A stretch of 58,345 nt of DNA from positions 1 to 58,345 of the forward strand of contig CAKTPO010000013.1 in NCBI GenBank assembly GCA_934591845.1, in the 5' to 3' direction. The position numbers and the translations under genes were made by a program. Source of the stretch: an uncultured Oscillospiraceae bacterium (GTDB lineage: Bacteria; Bacillota; Clostridia; Oscillospirales; Oscillospiraceae). Below the pieces are notes generated by a model that did not search any database, was not told where the DNA came from, and saw only the letters and a program-made list of their open reading frames with translations. Shown one piece after another: positions 26,972 through 35,511 of the stretch (positions within the stretch are counted from its first letter, which is position 1; every line of letters starts with the position of its first letter).

Positions 26972-28618
26972 GTGAAAAGCAATAAGGTTGTGGCGTTGCT
27001 CATTATTCTGGCCGTCCTGGCCGTGGCTGCGGCAGGAGGGACTCTGGCCTATATTTACTATCAGAACACCCATATTTTCGTGGAGGGCACGGCCTACCGC
27101 CTGGATGCCACCTATCTGGATCTGCGGCAGGAGGACATTTCCTTTGCCCACTACGATGCGGTACACAACCAGCTTCCGGGGTGTGAAGTACTGTGGAACG
27201 TGCCCTTCCAGAATAAAAAGGTTTCCAACGACTCGGAAACCCTGTCCATTCAGAACCCAAGCAGCGAGGACATTCGGATTTTGCAGACCTATTTTCCCAG
27301 ACTCAAATCCATCAACGCCTCGTCCTGCGACAATTATGAGGCCCTGGAAAAACTACAGGCGGCTCTGCCCAAGGTCCAGGTCAGCTACCAGGTGGCCCTG
27401 GGGGGCTCCTTTGTAGACCCGGAAACCCAGGAGCTTTCTTTGGAGCCCGGGGATTATGACCTGGACACCTTAAAAGAGGCCATCCCCTATCTGCACCAGC
27501 TGAAAAAAATCACCCTGCGGAAAACCGACCTGACTTTGGAGCAGCTGGAACAGCTGCGGCAGGAGTTCCCGGAATTGGAAATCAGCTACACCGTGTATCT
27601 ATTGGATCAGGAGCAGGACGGCACCGCCACGACCCTGGACCTGTCCGCCATCTCCGAAACGGAGCTGACGAACGCTGCCCAAAAACTGACCTTATTCCCG
27701 GAACTGGAAACCGTGGAACTCTGCGGCAGCGACGGCACCTCCAAGCTGACCCAGGAGCAGGCCAAGGAACTGATTGCCGCCGCCCCGGATGCCGTATTCC
27801 ATTACGCCTTTGATTTTTACGGAAAGACCCTCTCTACAGACATGGAGGAAGTGGCCCTGAAAGGGGTAAAAATCGGGGACGAGGGAGAAGAAAAAATCCG
27901 TCAGGCCTTAGACCTACTCTCCAACTGCAAACGCTTTGTCCTGGAAGACTGCGGCCTTTCGGGTGAAGTCCTGGCCAAACTCCGGGAGGACTACCGGGAC
28001 AAAACCAAAATCGTCTGGCGGGTCTACGCCGGCGGCGGCAGCACCATGACCGATGCCCAGGTGCTGCGGTTTACCTATGATTTGAAAGACAGCAACTGCG
28101 CCGACCTGCAATACTGCGAGGATGCCATCTACGCGGACTTTGGCCATGACGAATACCTGAATACCTGCGATTTTGTATCCGGCATGCCCAACCTGGAAGT
28201 CCTGATCCTCTCCGGCTCTCCCATCAAGACCCTGGAACCCCTGGCCTCCTGCAAGAAGCTGCGGGTATTGGAGCTTTCCAACTGCGGCTATATTACAGAC
28301 CTTTCCCCCTTGTCCGGCTGTGAATCTCTGGAAATGCTGAATATCAGCTATACCAAGGTGAGTAGCCTGTCCGGCCTGGAAGAACTGCCCATGACCCACC
28401 TGGTAGCCGTAGGCGGCACCGGCAGCAAAATTCCCCAGGAGGACAAAGACACCTTCACCGAAAAGCACCCGGACTGCCTGACCATGTACACAGGCTCCCA
28501 GGAATTCGGCGTGGGCTGGCGTTATTCCAGCAAAGAAGAAAAAATGGACTGGTACGCCAAAGCCGCCGAAGCCTTCAAATACCCCCACGCCCCCAATAAG
28601 ACGGGATGGTATCTGTAA
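26972..28618 (+). CDS. Membrane-anchored leucine-rich-repeat protein
   Basis: 548 aa from GTG at 26972 (GGAGG 8 bases upstream); the ATG-led frame from 26927 adds residues with no RBS. One N-terminal membrane helix (about residues 7-30) with a short basic cytoplasmic start, so the rest is outside. The body contains irregular LRR-like units (LDLRQEDISF, LKKITLRKTDLTLEQLEQL) and the C-terminal part (about 400-490) has clear LRRs: LEVLILSGSPIKTLEPLAS, LRVLELSNCGYITDLSPLS, LEMLNISYTKVSSLSGLEE. Such proteins are common on the surface of gut Clostridia; the binding partner is unknown. Followed by a strong terminator. Confidence 0.85.
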   Translation: MKSNKVVALLIILAVLAVAAAGGTLAYIYYQNTHIFVEGTAYRLDATYLDLRQEDISFAHYDAVHNQLPGCEVLWNVPFQNKKVSNDSETLSIQNPSSEDIRILQTYFPRLKSINASSCDNYEALEKLQAALPKVQVSYQVALGGSFVDPETQELSLEPGDYDLDTLKEAIPYLHQLKKITLRKTDLTLEQLEQLRQEFPELEISYTVYLLDQEQDGTATTLDLSAISETELTNAAQKLTLFPELETVELCGSDGTSKLTQEQAKELIAAAPDAVFHYAFDFYGKTLSTDMEEVALKGVKIGDEGEEKIRQALDLLSNCKRFVLEDCGLSGEVLAKLREDYRDKTKIVWRVYAGGGSTMTDAQVLRFTYDLKDSNCADLQYCEDAIYADFGHDEYLNTCDFVSGMPNLEVLILSGSPIKTLEPLASCKKLRVLELSNCGYITDLSPLSGCESLEMLNISYTKVSSLSGLEELPMTHLVAVGGTGSKIPQEDKDTFTEKHPDCLTMYTGSQEFGVGWRYSSKEEKMDWYAKAAEAFKYPHAPNKTGWYL

Positions 28619-28627
28619 GTGAATATC

Positions 28628-28668
28628 AAAACCCCCGGCGAACGGAAAAGAGTTCGCCGGGGGTTTTG
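28628..28668 (+). terminator. Terminator of the LRR gene
   Basis: Perfect 16-bp stem AAAACCCCCGGCGAAC and its complement, loop of 8 bases, running into TTTT. Confidence 0.93.
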
Positions 28669-28671
28669 CTA

Positions 28672-29240
28672 GAATATGTGCCGTACCGCACGTTGAATGA
28701 CGGAACCGGTACCGGTAAAACCGAAAACACCCCCGCTTTTGTCATTCAGGCCTTGAGCGTTAGCGGAGTGGAAGAATCCACCACGTGGCAGAAAAGTACA
28801 CCACAAGATAAAACTTGCCACTTGGGAAGATTCCTCGACTCACTGCGTTCGCTCGGAATGACATAACGGGGGAACGTTATACCTTTTGTCATTCCGACCG
28901 TAGCGTCAGCGGAGTGGAGGAATCCACCACGTAGGATGATGAACCAACACAAGATAAAACTTGTTACTTGGGAAGATTCCTCGACTCACTTTCGTTCGCT
29001 CGGAATGACATGTCGGGGGGGTGTTTCGTTTTATCCGCACAGGTTATATTTGCCACGCAGCGGAACGGCACATAGGCCGTTCCCTACGGTTTCGCTGGTG
29101 GGGGTACGTTTTCAACCGGGGTGTTCTAGGGACGGGGGGTGTAACGTTGCGCATTGCTGGAACAACAGGTGCAAAGGGGCACGCCCGTCCCGCAAAAAAT
29201 TGTCAATTCAAAATAACTGTCAACTGTCAACTTTTCCCGA
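28672..29240. repeat. Composite intergenic repeat element, copy 6 (two hairpin modules)
   Basis: Fills the gap between the LRR gene and the cyuA-like gene (28669-29270); no gene seen. Two 125-bp hairpin modules in tandem (28740-28864 and 28887-29011), the GGTTATA stretch (about 29043), the GGAACGGC inverted repeat (29062-29083) and a short array of TTGTCAA/ACTGTCA units (29200-29232). Confidence 0.87.
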
Positions 29241-29270
29241 AACGACCCCAATTCTCCGCCCCGTGGTTCT

Positions 29271-30542
29271 TTAGTGGCACTGATGCAGCATCAGGTTCAG
29301 GATCTCCACGTCCGTGGTCTTCATGCCCACCCGGCCCACATAGCCGGTGCTGCGGATGGTTTCTTCGATGTCCTCCTGAATGATGCCTTCGCCGGGTTTG
29401 AAGACCCGGCCTTTCATGCTCAGCTCAAACCCCAGGATGGCCGCATCCAGGGCCGAGGCGATTTTGGCGGCGCAGGAGGATTTGGCACCGTCACAGATGA
29501 TGCCGCCTACGTTGCCGATGGTGTTGACGATGGTGCGGCAGATGGCCTGGTAGTCGCCTCCTGCCAGATAGGTGATGCCGGCCCCCGCACCGCAGGCGGC
29601 GGTGACGGCGCCGCAGAAGGCGGAAAGGCTGCCAATGTAGTGTTTCTGGTAAATGGACACCAGGTTGGAGATCAGCAAAGCCCGGTAGAGTTCTTCCTGA
29701 CTTTTCCCCCATTCCCGGGCGTACTCCACCACGGGCAGGGAGACGGTGAGGCCCTGGTTGCCGCTGCCGGAATTGATGATCACAGGCAGGCTGCAGCCGT
29801 TCATCCGGGCATCGGAACCGGCGGCGGCGCAGGCTCTGGCCCGGACCTTAATGTCCTGGCCGTAGCATTCAAGCAGCGTTCTTCCCACCTGGGCGCCATA
29901 GGGGTTGCTGAGACCCTCCTGGGAGATTTTTTCGTTGGAGGTGATCTGCCGGTCCAGCAGCTCCCGCACCCGGTCTAAGTCCACGGTGTTGGCAAAGTCC
30001 AGAATGGAGGCCACGTCCATGCCCGCCAGATCCAGGGTCTCTTTCTTTTCAATGGGGTCGTTCCGGTACAGCACTTCCCCGTCCCGGAGGATTTTGGTGA
30101 TCAGGGTGTGGCGGTTTACAATGGTCACCTGGGCACTGTGGCCCTGGCCGTGAGCCAGAATGTCAATGTACAAATTGGCCACGCCCTCCTGGAGCTTGCA
30201 GGAAAGGAAGTCGGTTTTGGACAGCTCCACCGCCTTTTGAATGTGTTCCGGGGTCACGGATTCCAGCACTTTCAAATCTTCCGCCGCATCGCCTCCCACG
30301 GCCCCCAGGATCACCGCCATTTCAATGCCCACCAGCCCCCCGGAATTGGGAATGGTGACGCTTTTCACGTTTTTAATAATATTGCCGCTGCAATACAGCT
30401 CCATATGCTCCGGAAACCCGCCCAATACATCCCGCACCTTGGCCGCTGCATAGGCCAGCGCAATGGGCTCGGTGCACCCCAGGGCGGGCACCAGCTCGGT
30501 ATTGAGAATTTCCAGGAATTTGTCGGTTGTCTTTTGATCCAT
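29271..30542 (-). CDS. cyuA: L-cysteine desulfidase / UPF0597 (serine dehydratase alpha-like) enzyme
   Basis: 423 aa, full length for the CyuA/YhaM (UPF0597) family, which is related to the alpha subunit of Fe-S serine dehydratases. In characterised members it breaks L-cysteine into pyruvate, ammonia and sulfide using a [4Fe-4S] cluster. Visible family blocks are PALGCTEPIALAYAAAK (19-35), GSDARMNGCSLPVIINSGSG in the middle and GGIICDGAKSSCAAKIASAL near 350; their cysteines are the likely cluster ligands. RBS TAAGGAG. Stands alone; an inverted repeat at 30658-30690 lies in its promoter region. L-serine as substrate is an alternative. Confidence 0.87.
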   Translation of the reverse strand: MDQKTTDKFLEILNTELVPALGCTEPIALAYAAAKVRDVLGGFPEHMELYCSGNIIKNVKSVTIPNSGGLVGIEMAVILGAVGGDAAEDLKVLESVTPEHIQKAVELSKTDFLSCKLQEGVANLYIDILAHGQGHSAQVTIVNRHTLITKILRDGEVLYRNDPIEKKETLDLAGMDVASILDFANTVDLDRVRELLDRQITSNEKISQEGLSNPYGAQVGRTLLECYGQDIKVRARACAAAGSDARMNGCSLPVIINSGSGNQGLTVSLPVVEYAREWGKSQEELYRALLISNLVSIYQKHYIGSLSAFCGAVTAACGAGAGITYLAGGDYQAICRTIVNTIGNVGGIICDGAKSSCAAKIASALDAAILGFELSMKGRVFKPGEGIIQEDIEETIRSTGYVGRVGMKTTDVEILNLMLHQCH

Positions 30543-30657
30543 GATCGTTTTCTCCTTATGGATGTAGTTCGGGATGTGGAAGGTCTGAAATGAAAACCGC
30601 CCGCTCCGTGGGAATTTAAGGGAAATTTCCGGGGAAACGGCTAAATGGGAAGTTTTG

Positions 30658-30690
30658 ATAGGTTCTATAATACCATTCTATAGGACCTAT
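30658..30690 (-). promoter_or_regulatory. Inverted repeat in the cyuA-like promoter region
   Basis: Arms ATAGGTTCTATA (30658-30669) and TATAGGACCTAT (30679-30690), 11 of 12 positions complementary, spacer 9. A TATAAT/TATTAT-like -10 sequence lies between the arms, so it looks like an operator over the promoter. The rest of the 354-base gap (30543-30896) holds this site and the terminator at 30798. Confidence 0.6.
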
Positions 30691-30797
30691 GGCAATATTG
30701 AGTTATCCGCAAATTTTTTGGGGGTATTCGTAGAAATAGATATATTCTCTAGATGCCTTAAAGAATCCGGAGTATCCCATGAAATCCCGGGAAAACA

Positions 30798-30832
30798 GGA
30801 TCCGTGGACACGGTAATGTGCCCACGGATCCC
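30798..30832 (-). terminator. Terminator of the minus-strand UroD-like gene
   Basis: Arms GGATCCGTGG and CCACGGATCC with inner pairing; on the minus strand it is followed by TGTTTT, 65 bases after the stop at 30897. Confidence 0.75.
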
Positions 30833-30896
30833 TGAGAGGAACATGAAAAAACGCTTCGTCAAAGATTTGGACACCCGTCTATAGGATGCCCGGAAA

Positions 30897-31859
30897 TCAC
30901 TGCCGCGTGGCATGGGCGGCAACACGGAAGTTTTCGTAGGGTGTATCCGGGGGCAGCGTGCAGTCGGCACCCAAAATGAAGCTACCGGTTCCTGCTTGCT
31001 CCAAAACAGCAGCAACAGCCTGCCGGATGTCCTGAGCGGTGCCCCGGTGCAGGGGGCTTTCCGGCCCGTTGGCCAAACCACCCATCAGGGTCACGTTGGG
31101 GAAAAGCTCCCGGCCCAAGGCCAGAGTATAGCGGGGATTGTCCCGAATGCCCCAGTTGATGACATCTGTCAACGGTAAATAACTCTGGTAACGTTCCATA
31201 ACCAGGCCATCCTTGCAGGCGTGGAGAAATACATCCAGTCCTGCCTCCTTGGCGGCTCTCATGATCTGCATATCCAGAGGGGCAATGTACCGGGCAAATT
31301 CCTCGTCGGTAAAGTACCGTGCCTCGCCGCCCAGGGAGGCAAAATAGATGCCGTCAACTCCGGCCTTGGCATATTCCTCCGCCAGATAGCAAAGGGCATC
31401 GGCAATGCGCCGCATGGCATCCCACTGGTAGGGCTTGCCGCTGCGCAGATGCTGGCACTGTAGAGCACGTACAGCTTCGTAGCCATAGCGGTGCTCAATG
31501 GGGTGAATGGCGGAGGCAACAATGCCGTGAAGGGTTCCCAGGTTGTAGGCGTCCTGGCTGGCCTGCTCCAAAAGCCGTTTGGTAAAGGTGGCCTGCCGCT
31601 GGATAAAATCAGCATCACGGCTGTAAGAGCCCATGGCCTGCCAATCCTCAGGAACGGTCACGGGGCCAAAGTCGGGAACCAGGTTCTCATTCATGATTTT
31701 CTGGATGTCTGTATCCGTTTGTTCAAAGAAATCCAGATGGGCACGAATCTCCCCGGGGGTATTGTGAAGGGCAGGATCAAAGTGAAGGCTGAAGCCGGAA
31801 GGCACATGGTCTACAGCCTCGTGGTGAATGGCTGCCAATACACGTTCTTTTTTTGTCAT
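30897..31859 (-). CDS. UroD-superfamily protein with methyltransferase-type zinc motif (copy 1)
   Basis: 320 aa TIM-barrel protein of the uroporphyrinogen decarboxylase superfamily. The N-terminal RQAGR-type motif of true UroD, which carries a catalytic Arg, is not seen. Instead His213-x-Cys215 (VFLHACKDG) and Cys300 (ILGADCTLPP) form the HxC-Xn-C pattern that binds zinc in the MtaA/MtbA corrinoid-linked methyltransferases of the same fold. So a methyl-transfer role is more likely than haem synthesis (inference). It starts MTKKER like its paralogue at 34497 and is divergent from the gntR gene, sharing a control region with TGATAATATCA sites. RBS AGGAGATG. Confidence 0.8.
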   Translation of the reverse strand: MTKKERVLAAIHHEAVDHVPSGFSLHFDPALHNTPGEIRAHLDFFEQTDTDIQKIMNENLVPDFGPVTVPEDWQAMGSYSRDADFIQRQATFTKRLLEQASQDAYNLGTLHGIVASAIHPIEHRYGYEAVRALQCQHLRSGKPYQWDAMRRIADALCYLAEEYAKAGVDGIYFASLGGEARYFTDEEFARYIAPLDMQIMRAAKEAGLDVFLHACKDGLVMERYQSYLPLTDVINWGIRDNPRYTLALGRELFPNVTLMGGLANGPESPLHRGTAQDIRQAVAAVLEQAGTGSFILGADCTLPPDTPYENFRVAAHATRQ

Positions 31860-31915
31860 TTGTTCATCTCCTCATGGAATTGGTAGATGCTGACGGGATT
31901 TGTTAATCATATGCC

Positions 31916-31926
31916 TGATAATATCA
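31916..31926. promoter_or_regulatory. GntR operator candidate 1 (TGATAATATCA)
   Basis: Perfect 11-bp palindrome TGATAATATCA, 57 bases upstream of the minus-strand UroD-like start; identical to two sites at the gntR promoter. Confidence 0.75.
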
Positions 31927-32247
31927 GTTGGGTGGTGACATCCCTAGTATTGCAATGAAAAAAGAATTTGTCAAGAGCCAAATGTCACTTTCGTTAAAAA
32001 CAGTCAATACATTGGAGCTAAAACTGGCGAAAACTTACAAATGCTTTGTAGCCTGTTCCCTTCCCCCCTGCTACGTGCCGGAGAGGTGTGCCCATGGGGA
32101 GAGGGGGGGGCCAGACAGTTGGGAGCTTCCCAATGGAAAAGGGGGGAAACAGGGCCGGAGTCCCAAGCCAAGAGGAGAACACTGTGCATAGTGCACAAAA
32201 ACAAGTGATAGAAATCCGCTTGATTCAACAAAATATAAAATAATCTC
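31927..32247. other. Long intergenic region between divergent UroD-like and gntR genes
   Basis: About 320 bases with no credible gene. It has a G-rich stretch (about 32095-32160) with small hairpins such as TTGGGAGCTTCCCAA and CACTGTGCATAGTGCAC. I see no aptamer that I recognise. The operators and the gntR promoter lie just outside it on both ends. Confidence 0.6.
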
Positions 32248-32276
32248 TTGACAAGAGCGGGGTGCATGCATATGAT
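32248..32276 (+). promoter_or_regulatory. Promoter of gntR and probably the downstream cluster
   Basis: TTGACA (32248-32253), 17 bases, TATGAT (32271-32276). The -10 box lies inside the operator at 32273. Confidence 0.85.
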
Positions 32277-32295
32277 AATATCATTGATAATATCA
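32273..32295. promoter_or_regulatory. Tandem GntR operators 2 and 3 (TGATAATATCA twice)
   Basis: Two copies of the perfect palindrome at 32273-32283 and 32285-32295, centred 12 bases apart (about one helical turn), over the -10 box and transcription start. The third copy is at 31916. This placement fits autorepression. Confidence 0.85.
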
Positions 32296-32365
32296 ACGGG
32301 TGACACAATGTCTTGGTGACAAGACTTGCCGTAGTTTGCGTCAAAAGCAAAAGGAGAGGCAGCAT

Positions 32366-32998
32366 ATGGAAAGCAATAAACCTTTAACGGAGTTCGTTTA
32401 CAACAAGATCTATGAGGAAATCATCAACGGGGAGTTACAGCCTGGAGACCTGATCGTGGAAAAACAGTTGATCGCTCGCTACAACATCAGCCGCTCGCCG
32501 GTTCGGGAAGCGCTGATCAGTTTATGTGATGAGAACGTACTGCGGAGCATCCCTCGGGCCGGGTACCAGGTGGTGGGCTTTTCTTATTCCGAGATCAAGC
32601 AGATGACAGAGGCTCGGCTGCTGCTGGAGCTGTACCTGCTGGAAAAGGAATTCCCCACCCTGACACAGGAAAAGATTCAGGAGCTGGATGAGTGCAATGC
32701 ACTGACCCAGAAAGCTTCGGAAACCGATGGTTTCATCAAGGATTGGTACAACAACATTGATTTTCATTTGCTGTTGGCTTCTTTTGCGGAAAACAAATAC
32801 CTTTCTGCCATGCTGCGCAGCCTGCTGCGTTCCTGTACAAGGACCAGTACGAAGTATTACTCCAGCAGTACCTTGGAGGGTTACGAGCCGGGGCTGCACA
32901 CCAAAATCATTGCGGCCTGTCGGAAAGGTGATTTGGAGGAGGCCAAGAAATACCTCACAAAGGACATTCAGCAGCTGCTGATCGTCCAGATGGGATGA
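32366..32998 (+). CDS. GntR-family (FCD type) transcriptional regulator
   Basis: 210 aa from ATG at 32366 with AAGGAG upstream; the frame beginning at 32300 crosses the operator region and is rejected. N-terminal winged helix: FVYNKIYEEIINGELQPGD (9-27) and IARYNISRSPVREALISL, the hallmark of GntR. The all-helical C-terminal domain fits the FCD ligand domain (EARLLLELYLLEKE, DFHLLLASFAENKYL). It is the first gene of the plus-strand cluster, so it most likely senses the cluster's substrate or intermediate and represses through the TGATAATATCA sites. Confidence 0.93.
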   Translation: MESNKPLTEFVYNKIYEEIINGELQPGDLIVEKQLIARYNISRSPVREALISLCDENVLRSIPRAGYQVVGFSYSEIKQMTEARLLLELYLLEKEFPTLTQEKIQELDECNALTQKASETDGFIKDWYNNIDFHLLLASFAENKYLSAMLRSLLRSCTRTSTKYYSSSTLEGYEPGLHTKIIAACRKGDLEEAKKYLTKDIQQLLIVQMG

Positions 32999-33058
32999 CC
33001 TGACCTTCGGCAAACAATAGGATGCGATTCGTTTTTTACAAGAAAAGGAGAAAACATC

Positions 33059-34465
33059 ATGAAAAAATATGGAAAACAATCGGTATTCTGTCTGCTTCTG
33101 GCGCTGATTATGCTGTTGTCTGCCTGTGGCAGCAGCCAGACGAAAGCCCCCGCTTCCGAGCCGGTAACCAATGCCGCCAACACAGGGGAAGCCTCGGGGA
33201 CTACTGCGAAGTATCCTGCCGGCCCCATCGTCTGGTGGGCCACCGGCCAGCCTGAGTTCCGCAAGACTTACTACGATGACTGGTTCGCAAGACACCAGGA
33301 TATTGCTGCGGGATGTTACATCGAGCCTACCACCATTAAGACTACCAATGAGGGCCAGCAGCAGGTGGCCATGTACAAGATGTCCGGTGACTATGCTTCC
33401 ATGCCCGATATTATGTTCCTGGATGCTGTAGGCGTTGTAAACATGGGTATGAACGGCCTGCTGCGGGATGAAACGGACTTCTACGCCACCGTAGCTGATG
33501 ATATGGTTGACGGTGCTGCCAATGATGCCACCATCAACGGCCGTGTGTACGGTCTTCCCGATGCGGTACGCCCCCAGATGATGTTCTACAATGCGGAAAT
33601 CTTTGAGAAATACGGTATTGATCCGGCAGAAATGAAGACCTTTGACGGCTATCTGGAAGTGGGCCGCAAGCTGAAAGAAGCCAGCAATGGCACCGTCTAC
33701 CTGTCCTACATTGATCCCGGTACCTACACCTGGCGTTACTGGGGACGTCGTGGTCTGATGCCCCAGGCCAATGCCCGCATTTGGGACGAGCAGGGCAATG
33801 TTGTGATCGGTGAGGATCCCGGCACCAAGCTGGCTCTTGGTTTCCTGGATCAGCTCAACAGCGAGGGACTGCTGTATAAGACGGAAATGATGAAACAGCC
33901 CCTGTATGAGGCCGCTGACGAAGGCAAGATCGCCACATTCTACATCGGTGCGTTCTGGGATGAGTTCCTTCGGGGCAACCTGACGGCTACCGCCGGTAAG
34001 TGGCGGGCCCAGTCTGCTCCTGTGTTCACCCAGGTGGGCACTGCCGGCGCACCGGTATCTACCTATTACTGTGTGATCGAAAAGGAAGACGATACCTACT
34101 ACAGCCTGCTGGAAACTGTGTGGAAGGATTTTGCCACCGATGGCGAGGCATACAAGACTTGGGTAGACAAGATGGTGGAGCAAAACGGACCTTACAACAA
34201 CCCTGTTTCCAAGACCATGCTGGCAGACCCCTACTGGCAGGAGGGCTCTGATTTCTACGGCGGCATGTCTTTCCGCAAGGCAGAAAGTGATGCCTTGGAC
34301 AACCCTTCCAAGAATCTGACTGTTACGCCCAACGATGCAGAAGCGGACAACGTGATCAGTGCAGAAATCGAGAAGTACGTAGCTGGTGAGCAGACCATGG
34401 AGGATGCCATCCGGAACATGGATAAGGAACTGAAGGCACGTATCGGCCAGGCCAAGATGCCCTGA
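33059..34465 (+). CDS. ABC transporter solute-binding lipoprotein (sugar type)
   Basis: 468 aa. Lipoprotein signal with lipobox LLSAC, Cys23 being the lipidated residue, then a low-complexity linker. The body belongs to the extracellular solute-binding family 1 (maltose-binding-like) fold: IVWWATGQPEFRKTYYDDW near the N-terminus, PDIMFLDAVGVVNMG, VYGLPDAVRPQMMFYNAEI and KIATFYIGAFWDEFL. The aromatic-rich sequence suggests a glycoside or similar polyol ligand. RBS AAAAGGAG. Sits 60 bases after gntR; the permeases follow after one gene. Confidence 0.92.
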   Translation: MKKYGKQSVFCLLLALIMLLSACGSSQTKAPASEPVTNAANTGEASGTTAKYPAGPIVWWATGQPEFRKTYYDDWFARHQDIAAGCYIEPTTIKTTNEGQQQVAMYKMSGDYASMPDIMFLDAVGVVNMGMNGLLRDETDFYATVADDMVDGAANDATINGRVYGLPDAVRPQMMFYNAEIFEKYGIDPAEMKTFDGYLEVGRKLKEASNGTVYLSYIDPGTYTWRYWGRRGLMPQANARIWDEQGNVVIGEDPGTKLALGFLDQLNSEGLLYKTEMMKQPLYEAADEGKIATFYIGAFWDEFLRGNLTATAGKWRAQSAPVFTQVGTAGAPVSTYYCVIEKEDDTYYSLLETVWKDFATDGEAYKTWVDKMVEQNGPYNNPVSKTMLADPYWQEGSDFYGGMSFRKAESDALDNPSKNLTVTPNDAEADNVISAEIEKYVAGEQTMEDAIRNMDKELKARIGQAKMP

Positions 34466-34496
34466 GCAGTTACACCAGAAAGGAACGGAATTCTCG

Positions 34497-35480
34497 ATGA
34501 CAAAGAAAGAACGTCTTGATGCGGTTCTGGCGGGGAAGAAGCCGGACCGGATCCCCTACGGTTTTTCCTGCCACTTTCAGGGAGACCCTGAAAAAGAGAA
34601 GGACTATGTAAAGGCCCATCTGGATTTTTACCGGGAAAGCCATGTGGATTTTCTCAAAATCATGTGCGATGCCCTTTTGTATCCGTTTTATCAAACCATC
34701 GACTGTGCTTCCGATTGGGCAAAGGTAACCCCTTTGCCCAGGGATGATCCCTTCTTTACAGAGTCCGTTCGACGTTGCAAAGAGATCACACAGGCAGTGG
34801 GCGCAGAGTGTTATACTTACTATACGTTCTTCGCACCCTTCAGCCTGCTGCGAAACGCCACTACTGTGACGGAGCGGGCACTGGCTGGACGTACTGTGGA
34901 CGAAACGGTGATGGCCCACCTTCAAGAGGATGAAGCCGCAGTGCTGCATGCCCTGGAGGTAGTGGCTCGGGATATGGTGTATCTGGCAGAGCGCATCATC
35001 CATGAAAGCGGCTGCAAGGGCATCTATCAGAGCGTACAGGGAGCGGAAAAGGGCCGAATGTCCCAGCAGGAGTATGCCCGCTGGGTAGAACCGTCCGATC
35101 GCATCGTGCTGGAGGGCATCAACCGGCTCAGCAATGCCAATATTCTGCATATGTGTTCCTGGGCAGGCTTTGCCAACCACATGGAGTATTGGAAGGATTA
35201 TCCCGCCGCCGTAAAGAACTGGGGCATCAGCATTGAAGGGCTGACCCTTTCCCAGGGTTTGGACTATTTCCCCCACTGTGTGCTGATGGGCGGCCTGGAC
35301 AACAGAAAGTGCGGCCCGCTGTACAGCGGCAACAAGGAAGCGGTACAGCAGGCGGTGTGGAAGGTCCTGGATGAAATGGGGAATGTTCCCTTTATTCTGG
35401 GAGCAGACTGCACCGTGCCCTCTGACATCGGTATGGAGCGGTTCCAGTGGGTCCGGGAAGCACTGGAAACACAACGCTAA
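34497..35480 (+). CDS. UroD-superfamily protein with methyltransferase-type zinc motif (copy 2)
   Basis: 327 aa paralogue of the protein at 30897, with the same MTKKER start. His218-x-Cys220 (ILHMCSWAG) and Cys305 (ILGADCTVPS) again give HxC-Xn-C, as in MtaA/MtbA zinc methyltransferases; the UroD catalytic Arg motif is not visible. Cys-rich elsewhere (Cys25, 57, 70, 94, 105). It is placed between the binding protein and the permeases of one operon, so its substrate probably comes in through that importer. No MtaC-like corrinoid protein is encoded in the window. RBS AAAGGAAC. Confidence 0.82.
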   Translation: MTKKERLDAVLAGKKPDRIPYGFSCHFQGDPEKEKDYVKAHLDFYRESHVDFLKIMCDALLYPFYQTIDCASDWAKVTPLPRDDPFFTESVRRCKEITQAVGAECYTYYTFFAPFSLLRNATTVTERALAGRTVDETVMAHLQEDEAAVLHALEVVARDMVYLAERIIHESGCKGIYQSVQGAEKGRMSQQEYARWVEPSDRIVLEGINRLSNANILHMCSWAGFANHMEYWKDYPAAVKNWGISIEGLTLSQGLDYFPHCVLMGGLDNRKCGPLYSGNKEAVQQAVWKVLDEMGNVPFILGADCTVPSDIGMERFQWVREALETQR

Positions 35481-35511
35481 AATCAGGTAGGCACTGGAGG
35501 AAGGAGCCATT

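Noticed and set aside
1..29240. CRISPR array as an explanation of the regularly repeated intergenic sequences
   Set aside because: Repeats are dispersed over kilobases, have no unique spacers of constant length, and no cas gene is in the window.
31928..32191. 87-aa plus-strand frame in the UroD-like/gntR intergenic region
   Set aside because: No RBS, biased composition from a G-rich stretch, and no resemblance to a protein family.
32522..34183. 553-aa minus-strand frame across gntR and the binding-protein gene
   Set aside because: Crosses two clear genes and their intergenic gap on the other strand; no family features.
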